Source of the DNA: Vibrio penaeicida
Lineage (GTDB): Bacteria; Pseudomonadota; Gammaproteobacteria; Enterobacterales; Vibrionaceae
Length of the DNA: 64,000 nucleotides
Assembly: GCF_002933855.1 (NCBI RefSeq)
Contig: NZ_BFAQ01000017.1
Span: forward strand, 1-64,000
Direction of reading: 5' to 3'
The position numbers and the translations under genes were made by a program. Positions 26,814 through 38,131 of the stretch are shown here, one piece after another (positions within the stretch are counted from its first letter, which is position 1; every line of letters begins with the position of its first letter). Below the pieces are notes generated by a model that was given only the letters and a program-made list of their open reading frames with translations, was not told where the DNA came from and ran no database searches.

Positions 26814-28037
26814 TTATTTACCCGACACCAAATTGTTCAGCTCTAGCAATGGCATAAGCGTCGCCACTACAATGAACAAAACAATACCTGCCATGCAAAC
26901 AATCAATAGCGGTTCAAATACCCCTAACGCCATGTTGACCTGAGATTCAAAATCTCGGTCTTGGTTGTCCGCAGCACGAGTCAACATTTGTTCAAGCTCA
27001 CCACTTTGCTCTCCACTGGCGATCATATGCAACATCATGGGTGGAAAAAGACGAGTTTGTTCCAAGGATTTTCTCAAACTGGCCCCTTCTCGGACCTTAT
27101 CTGCCGCCAACAAGACTTGTTCTTTTACAAACTGGTTACTCATTACGTCTGCCGCTACCTTCATACCATCCAACAAAGGGATGGCACTGGAAGTACAAAT
27201 CGACAGCGTACGTGCAAAACGAGAGGTATTAAGGCCGCGTGCTACTTTGCCAATAACGGGTAATCCGAGGATCCAACGATCCCACTTTAAGCGAATAGAC
27301 GGTTTTCGCAGCGCAGCTTGAAACAACACAATGCTGACTAGAGCCACCACAACCAAAACCACACCCCAGTTCAGAACAAAGTTACTTGCCAGTAATAAGA
27401 ATTCGGTGGATGCAGGCAGCTTTTGTCCCATTTGAACAAACTGGTCGACAATTTTAGGAACAACCGTCGCGAGAAGAAAAGCTATAACAGACACAGCTAT
27501 CAACGTCAGCATAACAGGATATATCATGGCTTGTTGAAGCTTAGAGCGCATCTTCTGACGGTTTTCTGCGTAATCGGCAAGGCGATCTAAAACCGTATCT
27601 AAATGCCCTGATTTCTCCCCCGCTGCGACCATAGCGCGGAAAAGATCATCAAACACATGTGGATAATCACCTAAACTGTCTGAAAGCGTATACCCTTCAA
27701 CAACACGAGAGCGAACTGCCACCATCATGGTACGAATATGCGCTTTTTCGGTTTGTTCCGCGACGGCTTTCAAACACTCTTCTAGCGGCATACCCGCTTG
27801 AACGAGCGTTGAGAGCTGACGAGTCAGTAGTGCTAAATCGTTGGTGCTGATCCCACGCTTGAAGGAGAAACCAGAAGAAGAGGCTTTCGCTTCTTTCACT
27901 TTTGTTTCAATCACTTCAACAGGAATCAAGCCTTGTTCTTTTAATTTTTGACGAACTTGGCGTGCGTTATCCCCTTCAATAACACCTTTCTTCTGTTTTC
28001 CCTTAGCGTCCAGAGCTTTGTATTCAAATGCCGCCAT
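26814..28037 (-). CDS. gspF: type II secretion inner-membrane platform protein F
   Basis: 407 residues. Two repeated GspF domains (about 70-195 and 272-395) and three membrane segments near 170-195, 222-245 and 375-400. The N-terminus [18 protein letters not shown] is characteristic. It is the polytopic core of the assembly platform that couples the GspE ATPase to pseudopilus growth. The start overlaps the gspE stop by one base (TAATG type). Confidence 0.95.
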   Translation of the reverse strand: MAAFEYKALDAKGKQKKGVIEGDNARQVRQKLKEQGLIPVEVIETKVKEAKASSSGFSFKRGISTNDLALLTRQLSTLVQAGMPLEECLKAVAEQTEKAHIRTMMVAVRSRVVEGYTLSDSLGDYPHVFDDLFRAMVAAGEKSGHLDTVLDRLADYAENRQKMRSKLQQAMIYPVMLTLIAVSVIAFLLATVVPKIVDQFVQMGQKLPASTEFLLLASNFVLNWGVVLVVVALVSIVLFQAALRKPSIRLKWDRWILGLPVIGKVARGLNTSRFARTLSICTSSAIPLLDGMKVAADVMSNQFVKEQVLLAADKVREGASLRKSLEQTRLFPPMMLHMIASGEQSGELEQMLTRAADNQDRDFESQVNMALGVFEPLLIVCMAGIVLFIVVATLMPLLELNNLVSGK

Positions 28038-29542
28038 TATACTTCCTTGGTCACTCGCATGACTTCTTCAAGGGTCGTTTTCCCTTGGCGGACCTTACTC
28101 AAACCATCATCACGAATACTTGGCGTCGCACCACGCACATGTTTCTCAATGGCTTGTTCTCCGGCTTCACTGTGAATGAGCTCTTGAACGTCATCATCGA
28201 TAACCAACAATTCATGGATACCAGTACGCCCACGATAACCTTTAAAGTTACACGATTCACAACCACACGCTTTGTACAAAGTGAGGGGCTCAGATTCAGT
28301 CAGGTTGAACAGCTTTTTCTGTTCTTTATCCGCTTCATATGGCTGCTTACAATCAGGGCAAAGTGTACGAACCAGCCTCTGTGCAAGAACACCAAGTAGG
28401 GAAGATGAAATCAAGAACGGTTCGATGCTCATATCACGTAATCGCGTAATCGCACCGACCGCTGTATTGGTGTGTAAAGTCGACATCACTAAGTGACCCG
28501 TTAATGATGCTTGAACACCAATTTGGGCGGTCTCTAAGTCACGTATTTCCCCGACCATCACCACATCTGGATCCTGACGAAGGATTGCACGTAAACCACG
28601 AGCAAACGTCATGTCTACTTTTGGGTTTACCTGAGTCTGACCAATACCGTCGATATCAAATTCAATCGGATCTTCCACCGTTAAGATGTTGCTCTCTGTG
28701 CTGTTCAGCTCTTGAAGACCCGCATACAAAGTGGTGGATTTACCGGAACCCGTAGGGCCGGTAACCAAAATGATACCGTGAGGGCGTTTGATCAGAGTTT
28801 GGAAGCCATCATGATTGCGAGGTGTCATACCAAGGCTATGCAGATCAAGGCGAGTAGCGTTTTTATCAAGAAGACGCATAACCACACGCTCACCGTGTGA
28901 TGATGGCATAGTCGACACACGAACATCGACAGCTCGTCCACCTATTCGCAGTGAAATTCGACCATCTTGTGGAACCCGCTTCTCAGCAATATCCAATTTC
29001 GCCATAACCTTAACGCGAGAAACCAGCAGTGGTGCGAGCTTTCGGCTTGGTGCGAGAACTTCACGCAAAACGCCATCAACACGGAATCGAATAGAAAGAG
29101 ATTTTTCGAAGGTTTCGATGTGAATATCCGACGCGCCTTCTTTGATTGCTTCGCCTAACATGGCGTTAATCAATTTGATGATTGGCGCATCGTCTTCTGA
29201 TTCCAACAAGTCTTCATTTTGTGGCAGCTCTTCGGCCAACGAGAAGAAGTCGTCGTTGTCGGCACCGATATCTTCCATTAATTGACGCGCTTCAGAAGAA
29301 TCTCGTTGATACAACTCTGTCAGCTTGCTTTCAAAGTCTTGAGCGGCAAGAGCAACAGGTGTAAATGATTTTCGAACCACTCGACGTACTTCAGTGAGTA
29401 CGTCAAGTGCCAAGGGTTCTACATAATAAAGGCTAGGTAAAGCACCCGGCTGAGCGGCAACTTCCATCGCCACTTTATGTCGGTTAGCAAAAGCAAAAGG
29501 TAAGCGAACAAAGCCTTCAGAAACGACCAGCGTATCCGCCAT
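28037..29542 (-). CDS. gspE: type II secretion ATPase E
   Basis: 501 residues. N-terminal domain (about 1-100) binds GspL. The ATPase core has Walker [10 protein letters not shown] near 263-271, an Asp box (DPIEFD), Walker B VMVGEIRD near 330 and the His box HTNTAV. A zinc-binding tetracysteine element (CPDC ... CGCESC, about 397-433) is intact. It powers pseudopilus assembly from the cytoplasmic side. One-base overlaps with gspD and gspF. Confidence 0.97.
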   Translation of the reverse strand: MADTLVVSEGFVRLPFAFANRHKVAMEVAAQPGALPSLYYVEPLALDVLTEVRRVVRKSFTPVALAAQDFESKLTELYQRDSSEARQLMEDIGADNDDFFSLAEELPQNEDLLESEDDAPIIKLINAMLGEAIKEGASDIHIETFEKSLSIRFRVDGVLREVLAPSRKLAPLLVSRVKVMAKLDIAEKRVPQDGRISLRIGGRAVDVRVSTMPSSHGERVVMRLLDKNATRLDLHSLGMTPRNHDGFQTLIKRPHGIILVTGPTGSGKSTTLYAGLQELNSTESNILTVEDPIEFDIDGIGQTQVNPKVDMTFARGLRAILRQDPDVVMVGEIRDLETAQIGVQASLTGHLVMSTLHTNTAVGAITRLRDMSIEPFLISSSLLGVLAQRLVRTLCPDCKQPYEADKEQKKLFNLTESEPLTLYKACGCESCNFKGYRGRTGIHELLVIDDDVQELIHSEAGEQAIEKHVRGATPSIRDDGLSKVRQGKTTLEEVMRVTKEV

Positions 29543-31572
29543 TATTTCGCCTCCAGCTGCTCAATGAATGCTCGCAGTTCTTCAGGGTGGCGAATATCTT
29601 CACCATACTTAGGAAGCACAGGAACAAATTCATCACTCAGTAATTTCAAACCTTCTTCTGCTTTAAGAAGTTGCTCGGCACGAATGTAGTTGTATTTGCG
29701 CTGGCTAATGCCATCGGCGGTTACGCCATCTCGAATAATGGTTGGCTTGATAAAGACCATTAGGTTTTTCTTCGATATTTTTGTGCTGGTTGATTTGAAC
29801 AAATGCCCAAGTATCGGAATGTCACCTAGCAGTGGTACTTTCGCTTCACTTTCTAAAGCACGTTCGTCAATCAGACCGCCTAACACCAACATTTGACCAT
29901 CTTGAATCATCACCGACGTGTTAAGTTGACGCTTAGCGAATCGCACATCGACCGCTCCATCTGCACCCAATACGTTCGACACTTCTTGTTCTATGGTTAA
30001 TTGAACTGAATCGCCTTCGTTGATTTGAGGGACCACTTTCAGTTTGATACCGACTTCTTTTCGTTCAACCGTACTGAATGGGTTGTCATTGTTAGATCCC
30101 GTAGCAGAACCAGTCAAAACAGGTACTTCTTCACCAACAACGAATGACGCTTCACCGTTATCCATCACTGTAATGCTTGGAGAAGAAAGAATATTCGAAT
30201 TGGAATCACTGGAAACAGCGCTCACTAACGCAGTCCAATCACCAGCGATAAAACTAAGCGCAGCACCATTCACACCACCAAGCGCTTTAGCTAAAGTGTC
30301 GTAGCTACCTTTAGTGGTGGTCGTTTCATTTCGCAAAAACTCACCATCGGAGTCATACACCGCTTTTGTCTCAGTGGTATCTTTCGCTTCTTCCAAGCCA
30401 ACCATAACACTGCCAATAGACGCTCCGGAGTTTGCAAACTGTACGGCTGCACCAGTATTTAAGTTACCCCATTGAACACCAAGGTTAGCGCCATCCCCTT
30501 CATCTAACTCCACGATCATCGCTTCGATAAGAACTTGCGCACGACGAATGTCCAATTGGGAAATCACATCTTCGATGGCACGCATAATATCTGGCGGAGC
30601 TGTTACAACTAGTGCATTAGTACCAACGTGAGCAGAAATCATGACTTCGTTACGCGCTTTTGCGCCACCGCCACCTTGAGCTCCACCTTGCTTTTCAGCT
30701 TGCAGATTGTCGGAGACACCTTTAAGTACATCAACGAGGTCTTCCGCTTTAGCATACTTAAGGTAGACAACTCGGTTGTTGCCTTTAGTTGCCATTTCAA
30801 CATCCAGCTGCATGATAAGCTTACGCAGACGTTTACGAACCTGCGGATCGCCCGATATAAGAATCGAGTTAGTGCGCTCATCCGCGACCAATTTTGGTTC
30901 AAGGAAAGCAGGCGTGTTTTTCTGAGCCGTTGATTTATTCAATGCCTCAACAATACGAACCATTTCCGCTGCAGAGGCATTTCTAAGCTCTACAACTTCG
31001 ATTTCTTTGTCACCTGCACGGTCAACACGTTCGATAATTTCAGCAAGACGGTTAACAACAGCTGCACGACCGGTGATCAGAATGATGTTCGCAGGATCAT
31101 AGTGCACGACGTTACCTGCACCTGCATTGTCATTTAACTGACGTAATAATGGAGAAAGTTCTCTTACGGATACATTTCGTACTGCCACAACTCGCGTGAT
31201 AACGGCATCGCCTTGTACACGAGTCTCGTCTCCAACAACAGGGATAGCAGCCGTCTTGGCATCTTTATCACGTACGATCTTAAGTACGCCATTTTCCATT
31301 TCAACTGCTGCAAAGCCGTACACTTCCAAAACATTTAGGAAAAAGTGGTAGTACTGCTCTTCATTCAACACGTCATAGCTTCGAACATCGATTTTGCCTC
31401 GAATTGCCGGATCGACAATGATGGTTTTTTCGAGGTTACGTCCAACAATATTGATGAACTCTTTAATATCGGTTCCCTTGAAACTGGCACTAAACTCGCT
31501 TGCCACCAACACTGGTGACCATGCAAGGCTACCAGCAAGCAACCAGGTTCCTTTGTTTAACCACTGTTTCAC
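29542..31572 (-). CDS. gspD: type II secretion secretin D
   Basis: About 676 residues from the GTG at 31570-31572, six bases after GGGAG, which gives MKQWLNKG and a standard signal peptide ending near VLVAS. N0 to N3 periplasmic domains (about 27-320) precede the secretin C-domain (about 380-600) with [14 protein letters not shown]. It ends with an S-domain. It forms the outer-membrane channel. The sequence follows V. cholerae EpsD closely from memory. Confidence 0.96.
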   Translation of the reverse strand: MKQWLNKGTWLLAGSLAWSPVLVASEFSASFKGTDIKEFINIVGRNLEKTIIVDPAIRGKIDVRSYDVLNEEQYYHFFLNVLEVYGFAAVEMENGVLKIVRDKDAKTAAIPVVGDETRVQGDAVITRVVAVRNVSVRELSPLLRQLNDNAGAGNVVHYDPANIILITGRAAVVNRLAEIIERVDRAGDKEIEVVELRNASAAEMVRIVEALNKSTAQKNTPAFLEPKLVADERTNSILISGDPQVRKRLRKLIMQLDVEMATKGNNRVVYLKYAKAEDLVDVLKGVSDNLQAEKQGGAQGGGGAKARNEVMISAHVGTNALVVTAPPDIMRAIEDVISQLDIRRAQVLIEAMIVELDEGDGANLGVQWGNLNTGAAVQFANSGASIGSVMVGLEEAKDTTETKAVYDSDGEFLRNETTTTKGSYDTLAKALGGVNGAALSFIAGDWTALVSAVSSDSNSNILSSPSITVMDNGEASFVVGEEVPVLTGSATGSNNDNPFSTVERKEVGIKLKVVPQINEGDSVQLTIEQEVSNVLGADGAVDVRFAKRQLNTSVMIQDGQMLVLGGLIDERALESEAKVPLLGDIPILGHLFKSTSTKISKKNLMVFIKPTIIRDGVTADGISQRKYNYIRAEQLLKAEEGLKLLSDEFVPVLPKYGEDIRHPEELRAFIEQLEAK

Positions 31573-31614
31573 GTGATACTCCCACTCATACCCCAACGCA
31601 GTTCTGCGCCGGTA

Positions 31615-32553
31615 TTAAAACTCAATAAAGATTTCGTGCCTTTGACCGTCTCGCTCGACTGTCAGGTTCAATTCCGTCATATCAGATATGCTTTGCCATA
31701 CTTTTCCCATGGCAGAAGGGTCACTCAGATCCGCACCATTAAGTTGCGTCGCTATATCGCCTTCTTTTAGTCCTACCGCATCAAACAAATCTCTTTGGCT
31801 ACCTGGCCCCACTCGATACCCAACAATATCGCCTTCTCTTCTGACCTGAGAAAGACGAATGTATTGCATTATTTGTTGAGGATTTTGAGAAATTTCGCGT
31901 CTGATCTGCTCAATCTCGTTTACATCTGGAAAGCTTCCGACATTTGAATCGGATGGCGGCGGTGGTTCTGATGTATTTTGTTGCGCCAGTTTGCTGTATT
32001 CGACACCTTCTAGCATCAAAGTTTCATCTTGCCCTTGATTGTCGATAATGACACGATCAACCAGCACCCCTTTGAGTGATGCACGTGTGCCTTCAATCTG
32101 CTCACCAATACCATATGTTTGTTGCTGACCTCGGTTAGCAATAACAGCCAAGCTGCTGTCTATTGAGGAACTTGCAACCACCCCAACCAATACCAAACTT
32201 AAACGGGTTTTGGGTGCATCTTTCACGACAGGCTTTGGTTTAGGTTTTGCTACTGGTTTATCAGAGTAACGACCGAATAAATGCGCATCGAGTAAAGAAG
32301 CAATAGCATCACCTGATGCCGCTTCGTTAGAGCCCGGACCAGCCTGTGAAGCCACTGTTGTCGGTGACCAGCGAGTAACACTGCTGTCTTGAGGAATCAA
32401 TTGCCAACTAAGCTGCCCGACAATCCAAGCAGAGATGGCAATCAGCAATAATGTCAACCAGGCACTCAGCTTTCCTTGTTGTTTGACGACGAACGCCAGA
32501 AAAGCGGTGAACTTCTGATCTAATTGATATTTTTGCACCACCGAAGATGACAT
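31615..32553 (-). CDS. gspC: type II secretion inner-membrane protein C
   Basis: 312 residues. Short cytoplasmic N-terminus, one membrane segment (about 35-55), a Pro/Lys-rich linker (KPKPKPVVKD), a homology-region domain (about 105-185) and a C-terminal PDZ domain (about 215-310). GspC connects the platform to the secretin and takes part in substrate selection. It is the first gene of the twelve-gene operon C-D-E-F-G-H-I-J-K-L-M-N and is divergent from hslR across 259 bp. Confidence 0.94.
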   Translation of the reverse strand: MSSSVVQKYQLDQKFTAFLAFVVKQQGKLSAWLTLLLIAISAWIVGQLSWQLIPQDSSVTRWSPTTVASQAGPGSNEAASGDAIASLLDAHLFGRYSDKPVAKPKPKPVVKDAPKTRLSLVLVGVVASSSIDSSLAVIANRGQQQTYGIGEQIEGTRASLKGVLVDRVIIDNQGQDETLMLEGVEYSKLAQQNTSEPPPPSDSNVGSFPDVNEIEQIRREISQNPQQIMQYIRLSQVRREGDIVGYRVGPGSQRDLFDAVGLKEGDIATQLNGADLSDPSAMGKVWQSISDMTELNLTVERDGQRHEIFIEF

Positions 32554-32812
32554 GTATCATGCGCTCCCTGTATTAAAACTTCAGATATGTTAAGGCAGTC
32601 TGATAAATAAAAGCCAAAGCCTACACAAAGGCTTGCGCATTGTCATATAAATTGAGTGATACCAAATATCGTTCTTATAAAGATTAGCAACAATTCACAT
32701 TAACAGACTTTAGACTGATTACGTTTCATCCCATTTTAGGTTGAAAACCCCCATACTCGTCACCATTGTGTAAATAATGAGGCAAGTCAATCATTAGAGG
32801 CACGAATTTACT

Positions 32813-33202
32813 ATGAGTTCAAATACTGCCACGGTTAGGCTCGACAAATGGCTTTGGGCCGCTCGTTTCTACAAAACGCGATCTATAGCACGGAATATGG
32901 TTGATGGTGGAAAAGTCCATTATAATGGTCAACGTTCCAAGCCGAGCAAAATTGTCGAACTTGGTGCAACCATAGTGCTGAGACAGGGGCATGAAGAAAA
33001 AACGGTGGTCATTGAAAAGATATCGGATCAACGTCGCGGTGCTCCAGAAGCTCAACTGCTTTACCGAGAAACCGAAGACAGCCTTCTTAAACGTGAAGAC
33101 AATGCGCAAAAAAGAAAGCTGAATACCCTGTACAGCCCAAGCCCGGAAAGACGCCCGGATAAAAAACAGCGTCGAGACATCATTAAGTTCAAGAACCAAT
33201 AA
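32813..33202 (+). CDS. hslR: ribosome-associated heat shock protein Hsp15
   Basis: 129 residues. An S4-type RNA-binding domain (about 8-70, with [17 protein letters not shown]) and a basic C-terminal tail. Hsp15 binds 50S subunits carrying stalled nascent chains with tRNA and helps recycle them after heat stress. It stands 17 bases before hslO, as in E. coli hslR-hslO. Confidence 0.95.
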   Translation: MSSNTATVRLDKWLWAARFYKTRSIARNMVDGGKVHYNGQRSKPSKIVELGATIVLRQGHEEKTVVIEKISDQRRGAPEAQLLYRETEDSLLKREDNAQKRKLNTLYSPSPERRPDKKQRRDIIKFKNQ

Positions 33203-33219
33203 ATGCTGGAGCTCCTCGC

Positions 33220-34095
33220 ATGGCAAACAACCAATTGCATCGCTACTTATTCGAAAATTTATCCGTTCGTGGCGAATTGGTACAACTGGATAGTACGTAC
33301 CAAGAAATCATTTCAAGCAAGGAATACCCAGTACCGGTTAAAAACCTGTTGGGTGAGCTTCTCGTTGCCACAACGCTACTAACTGCCACTTTAAAATTCG
33401 AAGGATCTATCACACTTCAATTGCAGGGTGACGGTCCTGTTCCGTTAGTTGTTATCAATGGCGATCATGACCAGAAAGTTCGTGGAGTCGCTCGTTGGGA
33501 AGGTGATCTCGCCGATGACGCAACGCTTCATCAATTGGTGGGTAAAGGCCATCTAGTGATCACTATTGCTCCCAAGCAAGGCGAACGTTACCAAGGTGTA
33601 GTTGGTCTAGAAGGAGAAACGTTGTCGGAAGTACTTGAAGGGTATTTTGAACGCTCTGAGCAGCTTCAAACTCGTCTATGGTTCCGCCTTGGTGAACATG
33701 AAGGCAAAGCGCATGCAGCAGGTATGTTGTTGCAAACCATGCCAGATGGCACAGGCTCAGCGAATGATTTTGAGCACCTAGAGCAACTCACCGACACGGT
33801 GAAAAATGAAGAATTGTTTGGATTACCCGCTAACGATGTACTGTATCGTCTTTATAACCAAGAAAAGGTACAACTATTTAAAGCGCAACCCGTTGAGTTT
33901 TTCTGCGGCTGTTCACGCGAAAGAAGTGGGGCTGCCATAATCACGGTTTCGCGAGATGAAATTAATGACATTTTAGCGACTGAAGGATCCGTTTCTTTAC
34001 ATTGTGATTACTGCGGCACAGATTACTCGTTTGACGAGGATGATGTGTCTGAGCTTTATGAGCAAGCTACTGACAGCAACGACACCCTTCATTAA
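33220..34095 (+). CDS. hslO: redox-regulated chaperone Hsp33
   Basis: 291 residues. The N-terminal chaperone domain spans about 1-180. The C-terminal zinc switch has all four cysteines, CGC and CDYC near 230-268, which bind Zn2+ when reduced and form disulfides on oxidation to activate holdase activity. It protects proteins from oxidative unfolding. The strong terminator 45 bases downstream ends the hslR-hslO unit. Confidence 0.96.
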   Translation: MANNQLHRYLFENLSVRGELVQLDSTYQEIISSKEYPVPVKNLLGELLVATTLLTATLKFEGSITLQLQGDGPVPLVVINGDHDQKVRGVARWEGDLADDATLHQLVGKGHLVITIAPKQGERYQGVVGLEGETLSEVLEGYFERSEQLQTRLWFRLGEHEGKAHAAGMLLQTMPDGTGSANDFEHLEQLTDTVKNEELFGLPANDVLYRLYNQEKVQLFKAQPVEFFCGCSRERSGAAIITVSRDEINDILATEGSVSLHCDYCGTDYSFDEDDVSELYEQATDSNDTLH

Positions 34096-34138
34096 TCCAT
34101 TATTTTTCACGCTTTAATAAGCTCCGTGAATACTTTCT

Positions 34139-34166
34139 AAAAGCCAGCTCTATGCTGGCTTTTTTA
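34139..34166 (+). terminator. intrinsic terminator of hslO
   Basis: AAAAGCCAGC, a five-base loop and GCTGGCTTTTTT form a hairpin with T-tail after hslO. Confidence 0.9.
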
Positions 34167-34248
34167 ATGCCTTTTCGCTACTAAAACACGCATTTATATC
34201 ACCGTACGCTATACTTATTTTTGTCAAAGTATTAATCCTTTTGATCTA

Positions 34249-34264
34249 GCGCAAAGGATTGCGC
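34249..34264. repeat. GCGCAA dyad in the pckA upstream region
   Basis: GCGCAA, AGGA and TTGCGC form a perfect 6-bp dyad about 175 bases before the pckA start. It overlaps TTGAT-N4-CGCAA, which has one good half of an FNR site. A regulatory role is only a possibility. Confidence 0.4.
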
Positions 34265-34439
34265 GAGCGATAAAATGAGCAAGCCAAACTGTGACAAGAG
34301 TGTAAAAACCCCACTCCTCTCAGGGATAAAATATTCAACAAGACCTGAGATGAGAATTGCTCAAAGTTGCCAAAGTGGTGAGCAGAAAACTATAAATAAT
34401 TACAAAACCCCTACAATTTATACCCTACAAGGAGCACCT

Positions 34440-36065
34440 ATGACCGTTATGGAACATACAAAGGCTGCACACATCGATCTTACCCGACACGGAATCACTG
34501 GCGTGACTGAGGTTTTGCGTAACCCAAGTTATGAGCAGTTGTTCGAAGAAGAAACACGCCCAGAGCTTGAAGGCTACGAAAAAGGCACAGTTACAGAACT
34601 TGGTGCCGTTGCTGTCGACACTGGTATTTTTACTGGTCGCTCACCAAAAGATAAATACATCGTTAAAGACGAGACGACGAAAGACACTCTATGGTGGTCT
34701 GATCAAGGGAAAAATGACAATAAGCCGATTACCCAAGAAACATGGACTGAGCTAAGAGATTTGGTGACGGATCAGCTTTCAGGTAAGCGTCTTTTTGTGA
34801 TTGATGGCTTCTGCGGTGCCAACCCTGATACTCGCTTAAGTGTGCGAATCATTACAGAAGTGGCATGGCAGGCCCACTTCGTAAAAAACATGTTCATTCG
34901 TCCTACCGATGAAGAACTCGCCTCGTTCGAGCCAGATTTTGTTGTTATGAATGGAGCGAAGACAACCAACCCTAACTGGGAAGCCCAAGGTCTGAACTCT
35001 GAAAACTTCGTTGCTTTCAACCTGACAGAGCGCGTGCAAATCATCGGAGGAACATGGTACGGCGGTGAAATGAAGAAAGGGATGTTTGCCGTAATGAACT
35101 ACCTTCTACCTTTGCAAGGTATTGCTTCCATGCACTGCAGTGCTAACGTAGGCAAAGAAGGGGATGTCGCCGTATTCTTCGGTTTATCAGGTACGGGGAA
35201 AACTACCTTATCAACCGACCCTAAACGCGAACTTATTGGTGACGATGAACACGGCTGGGACGATGACGGCATCTTCAATTTCGAAGGAGGCTGCTACGCC
35301 AAAACAATTCGTCTATCCAAAGAAGCAGAACCCGATATCTTCAATGCTATTCGCCGTGATGCTTTGCTGGAAAATGTGACAGTTCGTGGTGATGGTTCAA
35401 TCGACTTTGATGATGGCTCTAAGACTGAAAACACACGTGTTTCTTACCCGATTCATCACATCGATAATATTGTTAAACCAGTATCGAAAGCAGGTCATGC
35501 ACAGAAAGTTATTTTCCTTACTGCAGATGCTTTCGGAGTTCTCCCTCCAGTATCGAAGCTGACACCAGAGCAAACGAAGTACCACTTCTTGTCTGGCTTC
35601 ACAGCAAAACTGGCAGGTACAGAGCGCGGTATCACTGAACCTACGCCAACGTTCTCTGCTGCATTTGGCGCTGCATTCTTAACATTGCACCCAACACAGT
35701 ACGCTGAAGTACTGGTGAAACGTATGGAAGCCGCTGGAGCAGAAGCTTACCTCGTCAACACGGGTTGGAATGGAACAGGCAAACGTATTTCTATTCAAGA
35801 CACTCGCGGAATCATCGATGCGATTCTGGATGGCTCGATTGACCACGCAGATACGAAAGTCATTCCAGTCTTCAATCTTGAAGTGCCAACCGCTTTACAT
35901 GGTGTTGACTCAGGCATTCTTGATCCTCGTGATACATACACCGATCCACTTCAGTGGGATAGCAAAGCAGAAGATTTAGCCAATCGCTTCATCAATAACT
36001 TTGCCCAATACACTGACAATGATGAAGGTAAGTCATTAGTTGCAGCTGGTCCTCAACTCGGCTAA
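34440..36065 (+). CDS. pckA: phosphoenolpyruvate carboxykinase (ATP)
   Basis: Converts oxaloacetate and ATP to phosphoenolpyruvate, the committed step of gluconeogenesis. 541 residues from the ATG at 34440, five bases after AAGGAG; the frame is open back to 34275 but those codons are leader. The kinase P-loop is [13 protein letters not shown] near residues 246-258 and the metal/substrate motif GDDEHGWDD follows. Arg65 in GRSPKDK and the lysine in [12 protein letters not shown] are conserved. Length and sequence are those of the ATP-dependent class of gammaproteobacteria. It is a single-gene unit with a terminator after it. Confidence 0.97.
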   Translation: MTVMEHTKAAHIDLTRHGITGVTEVLRNPSYEQLFEEETRPELEGYEKGTVTELGAVAVDTGIFTGRSPKDKYIVKDETTKDTLWWSDQGKNDNKPITQETWTELRDLVTDQLSGKRLFVIDGFCGANPDTRLSVRIITEVAWQAHFVKNMFIRPTDEELASFEPDFVVMNGAKTTNPNWEAQGLNSENFVAFNLTERVQIIGGTWYGGEMKKGMFAVMNYLLPLQGIASMHCSANVGKEGDVAVFFGLSGTGKTTLSTDPKRELIGDDEHGWDDDGIFNFEGGCYAKTIRLSKEAEPDIFNAIRRDALLENVTVRGDGSIDFDDGSKTENTRVSYPIHHIDNIVKPVSKAGHAQKVIFLTADAFGVLPPVSKLTPEQTKYHFLSGFTAKLAGTERGITEPTPTFSAAFGAAFLTLHPTQYAEVLVKRMEAAGAEAYLVNTGWNGTGKRISIQDTRGIIDAILDGSIDHADTKVIPVFNLEVPTALHGVDSGILDPRDTYTDPLQWDSKAEDLANRFINNFAQYTDNDEGKSLVAAGPQLG

Positions 36066-36101
36066 TGCTTACGAAAGTGGATTAAAGTAGCAAATCCATT
36101 A

Positions 36102-36130
36102 CCAAGCCCCTCTTTCGAGGGGCTTTTTAT
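36102..36130 (+). terminator. intrinsic terminator of pckA
   Basis: AAGCCCCTC, a three-base loop and GAGGGGCTTTTT after the pckA stop. Confidence 0.9.
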
Positions 36131-36191
36131 TGAATCCAATCGATAATTGAGCCAATCTGAAAGCTGGATTGAGAAATTTGGAACAAGGAAG

Positions 36192-38126
36192 ATGAGAAAA
36201 GCCTCCACGGTTGTGGTTTTATTCTTACTGCTGATCGTTGTTTCAGTGCTGGCATTATTTGGCAGCCTGCATACCCGCTACGCTACGTCGGTGGTGAATT
36301 TCATTGCCAATCAAGTGAGTAACCTCACGATCCAAATAGAAAACGTGGAGTATCAATCCCCTTATCAATTAACCCTTCATGGTGTTGAGCTTTCAACGCA
36401 GCCTGAGCCCATGTTCATCGAAACGGCCAATATCTGGCTCGACCCTGAAATCTTTAATGGCACAAAAATCAGTATTGCGAGTTTGCAGCTCAGTGGACTT
36501 CAACTGCAAAAAGGTGTGCCCAATATTCGCCCACTCTCTTTCGTCAAAGTTCACCAGATCGCCGTGGACAACCTCGATTTCTCCAATCCGGAATGGATAG
36601 TAAGAGGGCTCAAATTCCAAATAAAACAACCTGTTGTTAGTGATCATCCTGTATGGCGTTGGTATGGTGAAATTCAATTGAGCGCTGATCAAATCTATTG
36701 GCAAAATGAAGCTTTCAATCATGCATTGTTAGACGCCGACATTTTTGCGGACAGCAAAAAGATATATGGGCTCTCCTTCAGTTGGCGTGGAGGAACGCTA
36801 TCTGGGCAAGCTGAATGGGAAGATGGACGTTGGAACGTCGTTAACGCCGCACTGAATGAACTGACGGTAACGAAAGACGATTGGAAAACCCTCAAGAAAT
36901 TCAAATGGGCAAGTACCGACAGTTCTGAGATTGCCATAAAGCGCCTAGATGTATTGCGCAGCGATCTTGAATTCCCAACTTTCGCGATGGTTCAGGCAGA
37001 TATGACACTGGAAGACATTCGCTTTCCTTTCGAATTATGGAAACAGCCCTCAGGCTCGATTTCACTCAATGCTGAAAGCATTGATTATGCCGATCAACTT
37101 TGGCTAGAGCCCGCTCTTGAAGCCAGCTTTTCACCTGATCTTATTACTGTGCACAGTGCCAACCTCGGAATGGATCAAGGCTATATCCAGGTTAATGGTG
37201 AGTTTACGCCAGATACCTGGCATTTAGCTCAACTTAACTTAACAGGTATTGAATGGCATACCGACAGCGAACTGTCACTGACGCCTTTTAAAGAACAAAT
37301 CGACCGTCTCGCCAACCTAACCATTGACCAACTTTCCGTAAAACGCGCGCAGTACATTGATCTAGAGTCAGAGCCAAAGCGCCAGATCTCCGGGTTAAAT
37401 ATTCAGGGTAATCAATTAGATGTACTTAGAAATGGTCAAGTTGGCTTATGGCAAGGGCGACTATCACTAACGGCAAACAGCGCTAACTTTGGAAAACTGA
37501 TTGGCTCTCAACTGCTTATAGAAGCTCATGCCAATGCTGGTATCAGTTATTTGGATAAAGTCATCATTCCAGTTAATGATGGGCTTATTCGCGCGCAAGG
37601 GCAGTGGGATTATCGTCAACACAGCCGCCCATGGGCGCTCAAATTCCAAGGTGATGGCATTCCGATAGAGACACTTCAGTATGTTCATCCGCTGCCTCTC
37701 GACTTGTCGGGCCTGACTGATACCCAATTTGAGCTCTCGGGGTTGTCTGGTGATGCGGCTTCGTTCAATCACAGCGTTTCAGGCTTTATTTCAACCCAAT
37801 TTCGTGACCTAACAACCGCTTCTCACTTTGCTGCATTAATGGATCCAAGCATCCCCCTTGAGCTATCAAAGAAAGATCCTGAGCCCGTCTCTGTGTCTGA
37901 CTTTATCATTGATGTCGACCGAGGAAGAATTACAATGCAACAGTCACGCATTCAAGGAGGTGACTTTGCCGGTTCGATACATGGAAATGTTGATTTGGTA
38001 AATGCAGAAAAGGGGAGCATTACGCTCATGTTAAAAGGAGAATGTGGAGAGTGGAGGTATCAACCACTCTCTAATGCCCCTATTACACGAGAAGACTGCA
38101 AGGTGTTAGAAAAGCTCATACCTTAG
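36192..38126 (+). CDS. AsmA-like periplasmic protein
   Basis: About 644 residues from the ATG at 36192 (MRKAS). An upstream TTG at 36147 would add 15 residues but lacks a ribosome binding site. One N-terminal membrane anchor (about 4-26) is followed by a long beta-rich periplasmic region with the amphipathic pattern (repeated IxLxxLxL and SGxIxG units) of AsmA/TamB-type bridge proteins. The C-terminal block includes VSDFIIDVDRGRITMQQSRI and GGDFAGSIHGNVD. Such proteins help move phospholipids to the outer membrane in E. coli. The exact subfamily is not clear. It stands alone between pckA and yiiD. Confidence 0.72.
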   Translation: MRKASTVVVLFLLLIVVSVLALFGSLHTRYATSVVNFIANQVSNLTIQIENVEYQSPYQLTLHGVELSTQPEPMFIETANIWLDPEIFNGTKISIASLQLSGLQLQKGVPNIRPLSFVKVHQIAVDNLDFSNPEWIVRGLKFQIKQPVVSDHPVWRWYGEIQLSADQIYWQNEAFNHALLDADIFADSKKIYGLSFSWRGGTLSGQAEWEDGRWNVVNAALNELTVTKDDWKTLKKFKWASTDSSEIAIKRLDVLRSDLEFPTFAMVQADMTLEDIRFPFELWKQPSGSISLNAESIDYADQLWLEPALEASFSPDLITVHSANLGMDQGYIQVNGEFTPDTWHLAQLNLTGIEWHTDSELSLTPFKEQIDRLANLTIDQLSVKRAQYIDLESEPKRQISGLNIQGNQLDVLRNGQVGLWQGRLSLTANSANFGKLIGSQLLIEAHANAGISYLDKVIIPVNDGLIRAQGQWDYRQHSRPWALKFQGDGIPIETLQYVHPLPLDLSGLTDTQFELSGLSGDAASFNHSVSGFISTQFRDLTTASHFAALMDPSIPLELSKKDPEPVSVSDFIIDVDRGRITMQQSRIQGGDFAGSIHGNVDLVNAEKGSITLMLKGECGEWRYQPLSNAPITREDCKVLEKLIP

Positions 38127-38131
38127 TATGC

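Noticed and set aside
34241..34254. Possible FNR site TTGAT-N4-CGCAA upstream of pckA
   Set aside because: Only one half matches the TTGAT-N4-ATCAA consensus.
34275..34439. N-terminal extension of pckA
   Set aside because: The extra 55 codons are unlike PckA and the ATG at 34440 has a clear AAGGAG, so it is leader sequence.
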